Below the pieces are notes generated by a model. The model saw nothing but the letters and a program-made list of their open reading frames with translations. It was not told the origin of the DNA and did not search any database. A DNA stretch of 64,000 nt from Flavobacterium poyangense (lineage in GTDB: Bacteria > Bacteroidota > Bacteroidia > Flavobacteriales > Flavobacteriaceae): contig NZ_JAALLN010000003.1 in the NCBI RefSeq assembly GCF_011751075.1, positions 62,001-126,000 on the forward strand, read 5' to 3'. Below are positions 61,889 to 64,000 of this stretch, in pieces; position 1 is the stretch's first letter; the number at the start of each line of letters is the position of its first letter. Position numbers and translations under genes: made by a program.

Positions 61889-62857
61889 ATGAATCCAAAA
61901 ATGTACCCTTTACAATTTGCCCCTATTTTAAAAGAAAGAATCTGGGGAGGAGAAAAATTAAAAACGATCCTTAACAAACCAATTGTTTCCAAAATTACTG
62001 GCGAGAGCTGGGAATTGTCTACTGTAGAAGGAGATGTGAGTGTGGTTGTGAATGGGACTTTGAAAGGAAAATCATTAATGGAACTTATTGATGAGATGCC
62101 AAACGAAATTTTAGGAACTAAAGTGTATGAGCGTTTTGGAAAACAATTTCCATTGTTGTTTAAATATTTAGATGCTCGTGAGGATCTCTCGATACAAGTG
62201 CATCCTAATGATGTTTTAGCAAAAGAACGTCATAATTCCTTTGGTAAAACCGAAATGTGGTATGTATTGCAGGCCGATACAGATGCTAGAATTATTGTAG
62301 GTTTTAAAGAAGATTCAGGAAAAGAAGAGTATTTGAAACACCTGAACGATAAAACCTTAGTTTCGATTTTAGATGATGTAAAAGCAAAAACTGGAGATGT
62401 TTTCTTTTTAGAAACCGGAACTGTGCATGCAATAGGAGCCGGTTTGGTTGTAGCCGAAATTCAGCAGACTTCAGATATCACGTATCGTTTGTATGATTTT
62501 GATCGAAAAGATGCAGAAGGAAATACAAGAGAACTCCACGTAGATTTGGCGCTTGATGCGATCAACTATAATAAGGTAGATACACAAAAGAAATACAACA
62601 GTGAAATAAATACTTCTAACGTAGTAGTAGATTGTCCTTATTTTACAACCAATTTTATTCCGTTAGAAGATAAAATGGCTGTATCTAAATCGGGAGAAAC
62701 TTTTACCGTATATATGTGTGTGGAAGGAAGCTTCGAAATCGAGTTTGATGGTTTTAAACAGTCTTATATAAAAGGAGATACCGTTTTGGTTCCTGCTTCG
62801 ATAAATGCATTTGAGGTGACCGGAAAAGCTTCAATTTTAGAAATTTACATTTCATAG
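61889..62857 (+). CDS. manA: Mannose-6-phosphate isomerase, class I
   Basis: A 322-residue cupin enzyme: FAPILKERIWGG at the start, SIQVHPND with zinc-binding residues, KTEMWYVL and GTVHAIGAG. It interconverts fructose 6-phosphate and mannose 6-phosphate, the entry to GDP-mannose for glycans. Length fits the short class I form. It follows prxQ by 44 bases and precedes a gene with its own promoter. Confidence 0.94.
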   Translation: MNPKMYPLQFAPILKERIWGGEKLKTILNKPIVSKITGESWELSTVEGDVSVVVNGTLKGKSLMELIDEMPNEILGTKVYERFGKQFPLLFKYLDAREDLSIQVHPNDVLAKERHNSFGKTEMWYVLQADTDARIIVGFKEDSGKEEYLKHLNDKTLVSILDDVKAKTGDVFFLETGTVHAIGAGLVVAEIQQTSDITYRLYDFDRKDAEGNTRELHVDLALDAINYNKVDTQKKYNSEINTSNVVVDCPYFTTNFIPLEDKMAVSKSGETFTVYMCVEGSFEIEFDGFKQSYIKGDTVLVPASINAFEVTGKASILEIYIS

Positions 62858-62879
62858 CTCGTAATAAAAAGATTATATG

Positions 62880-62887
62880 TACTTTTG
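62880..62887 (+). promoter_or_regulatory. Predicted -7 box for the 88-residue protein gene
   Basis: TACTTTTG, an exact TAnnTTTG, 26 bases before the ATG at 62914. Confidence 0.55.
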
Positions 62888-62913
62888 CAGACGCAAATTA
62901 AAATTAAAATAAA

Positions 62914-63180
62914 ATGGCAAACGTTAAAAATTTAAAGAAAGACATCAATTACGTATTAGGTGATATTATTGAAGCAATTTACTTATTCGAAATGTCTACG
63001 ACAGGAAATCCAACTCCGGAAACGAATGCTTTGATCGACGAAGCTATTGCTGCTTTCGATACTTTGATCACTAAAGTGAATGCAAAAGATGTTGAAAATA
63101 AAAAAGCACACTTCAAACAAATCAATGTTGAATTGGAACAAACTGCTAATCAATTGATTGCTAAAATCAACGAATTGTAG
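62914..63180 (+). CDS. Small conserved hypothetical protein
   Basis: An 88-residue, mostly helical cytoplasmic protein, starting ANVKNLKKDINYVLGDIIEAIY. It has an even spread of Lys and Glu, suggesting a coiled coil or helical bundle, and no Cys. It seems kept in flavobacteria but I know no function. A good promoter box and well-behaved codon use support expression. It stands just before tRNA-Thr. Confidence 0.82.
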   Translation: MANVKNLKKDINYVLGDIIEAIYLFEMSTTGNPTPETNALIDEAIAAFDTLITKVNAKDVENKKAHFKQINVELEQTANQLIAKINEL

Positions 63181-63212
63181 GCAAAAAAAAGTATAAAAAA
63201 GTGCAATTTTAT

Positions 63213-63243
63213 TTTGGAAAAACGAAAATCCACCTTATCTTTG
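63213..63243 (+). promoter_or_regulatory. Promoter of tRNA-Thr
   Basis: TTTG at 63213-63216 and TATCTTTG at 63236-63243 are exactly 19 bases apart, a textbook Bacteroidetes housekeeping promoter. It lies 13 bases before the first base of the tRNA. Confidence 0.85.
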
Positions 63244-63256
63244 CACCCGTAATGAG

Positions 63257-63330
63257 GCCGATGTAGCTCAGCTGGCTAGAGCAGCTGATTTGTAATCAGC
63301 AGGTCGTGGGTTCGAGTCCCTCTATCGGCT
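63257..63330 (+). tRNA. tRNA-Thr (anticodon TGT)
   Basis: A complete 74-base cloverleaf: acceptor stem GCCGATG pairing with TATCGGC (last pair G-T), D arm with agctcagctggctagagc, anticodon stem GCTGA/TCAGC with loop TTTGTAA (anticodon TGT, reading ACA), and T arm with GGTTCGAGTCC. CCA is not encoded. A terminator follows. Confidence 0.95.
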
Positions 63331-63342
63331 CAACGTAGAATT

Positions 63343-63372
63343 AACCATCACTTTTGTGATGGTTTTTTTTTG
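63343..63372 (+). terminator. Terminator after tRNA-Thr
   Basis: Arms aaccatcac (63343-63351) and gtgatggtt (63356-63364) with a tttt loop, followed by a run of T. Confidence 0.85.
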
Positions 63373-63376
63373 CGCT

Positions 63377-63722
63377 AAAATTCTAAATTCCAAGAGGATC
63401 AATATAAAAAAAAAACTTTGTGTCTTCGCGACTTTGCGAGAAATTTTCTCACGCAGATTTAGCAGATTGCTTCTATCTAATTGCAAAACCAAAATATCAG
63501 CCTGATCTGCTAAATCTGCGTGCAAAAAAAACTTGGCGGCTTTGCGGGTTCAGAAGAAAATTCTAAATTCCAAGAGGATCAATAAAAAAAACTTTGTGCC
63601 TTCGTGACTTTGCGAGAAATTTTCTCACGCAGATTTAGCAGATTGCTTCTATCTAATTGCAAAACCAAAATATCAGTCTGATCTGCTAAATCTGCGTGCA
63701 AAAAAACTTGGCGGCTTTGCGG
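63377..63722. repeat. Two-copy tandem repeat, about 175-180 bases per unit
   Basis: Unit 1 runs from 63377 to 63556 and unit 2 from 63557 to about 63722. They are almost identical apart from A-run lengths and a few single-base changes. Each unit holds a 17 base perfect inverted repeat (63451-63467 with 63505-63521; 63627-63643 with 63681-63697; word acgcagatttagcagat). It is non-coding and resembles a dispersed intergenic element that has doubled. Confidence 0.85.
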
Positions 63723-64000
63723 TTAAACAAATTGTGCATTTTGACAGAAGAACATTGTGTCGAAATTCCGACGAGACCCCGTAACAGAAAGAAAAATGAT
63801 GCAAAATAAGAAGATCAGTTGCCATAAACGAAGTCGAAAAAGAGGTAAAGGTCTTTGTTGTTTTAGCTTATTTTGGGAAAATTCAGTATAAAGGAAAACT
63901 TTTTTAATTTTTAAAAATCTCATTTCCAATTGAATGTTAGAATTGTCAAAAAAAATAAGGGTAAAAGCTAAAATTTATTTTGGAAAACCGAAAAACCATC
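63723..64000. other. Non-coding right end
   Basis: No convincing gene is present. A 31-codon frame near 63796 is too short and basic to accept. The last 30 bases resemble the -33 region of the tRNA-Thr promoter, so a second similar promoter may be cut by the window edge. Confidence 0.4.

Noticed and set aside
63322-63525. Minus-strand frame over the tRNA terminator and first tandem repeat
   Set aside because: It overlaps the 3' end of tRNA-Thr and the repeat; no protein features.
63377-63722. Possible CRISPR array
   Set aside because: Only two long units with no short repeat-spacer pattern and no cas genes.
63723-63929. Minus-strand 68-codon frame at the right end
   Set aside because: Composition is not protein-like, no promoter box in position, no recognisable domain.

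Overview
The window looks like a chromosome segment of a Flavobacterium-type Bacteroidetes. The supporting signs are very low GC, no Shine-Dalgarno sequences at most starts, repeated TAnnTTTG -7 boxes (two with a TTTG placed 19 bases upstream), a PorV/PorQ-type outer-membrane protein, and flanking genes typical of this group. No insertion sequence, integrase, CRISPR array or phage gene is seen. The genus is inferred from gene content, not from a marker gene.

Bases 1-43060 are one large surface-glycan locus, nearly all on the + strand and tightly packed, with many 1-35 base overlaps. From left to right: a cut glycosyltransferase-region gene, a GT2, an EpsG-type polymerase and a secreted beta-helix protein (1-3199). 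Next is a cassette matching PglA-PglC-PglD-PglE (3334-6859), then rfbC-rfbD-rfbA (6903-9242) and a PglF/WbpM-like UDP-sugar 4,6-dehydratase (9334-11301). A Wzm/Wzt ABC exporter follows (11467-13658). A module of WbqC-like protein, formyltransferase, WecE-like transaminase and GT56 WecF-like transferase (13662-17304) predicts an N-formylated 4-amino-4,6-dideoxy-galactose. Then come about ten glycosyltransferases (17448-27201), an acyltransferase-3 protein, a neuA-neuB-neuC nonulosonate cassette (28282-31135), a CatB-type acetyltransferase, an MBOAT plus SGNH-like pair, more GT-B enzymes, an O-antigen ligase/polymerase (40251-41600) and a second initiating sugar-phosphate transferase (41666-43060). 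Two gene stumps (17297-17446 and 31135-31287) look like scars of cassette exchange.

Bases 43062-64000 are conserved core genome: a DUF4105 protein and a PorV/PorQ-like protein (minus strand); pssA and a GH25 protein (plus); lptB, and then a carboxymuconolactone-decarboxylase-like protein, tatC and kdsD/kpsF (minus); recQ divergently; an FAD-dependent oxidoreductase; an unknown acidic protein; quinone oxidoreductase, aminopeptidase P, exported MsrA and lipoprotein MsrB (minus); idi, a QueD/PTPS-family protein, peroxiredoxin Q, manA, a small conserved protein and tRNA-Thr(TGT). Several intergenic gaps here carry inverted-repeat elements with related sequence, and a two-copy tandem repeat follows the tRNA.

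Taken together, the left two thirds make activated sugars (dTDP-, UDP- and CMP-linked), assemble them on undecaprenyl phosphate, export or polymerise them and decorate them with acyl and formyl groups. The right third supplies LPS-related functions (KpsF, LptB), envelope lipids (PssA), protein export (TatC) and periplasmic methionine repair. The most interesting unit is 13662-17304: an ECA-like Fuc4N transferase gene in a Bacteroidetes glycan locus whose expected acetyltransferase step seems replaced by a formyltransferase.
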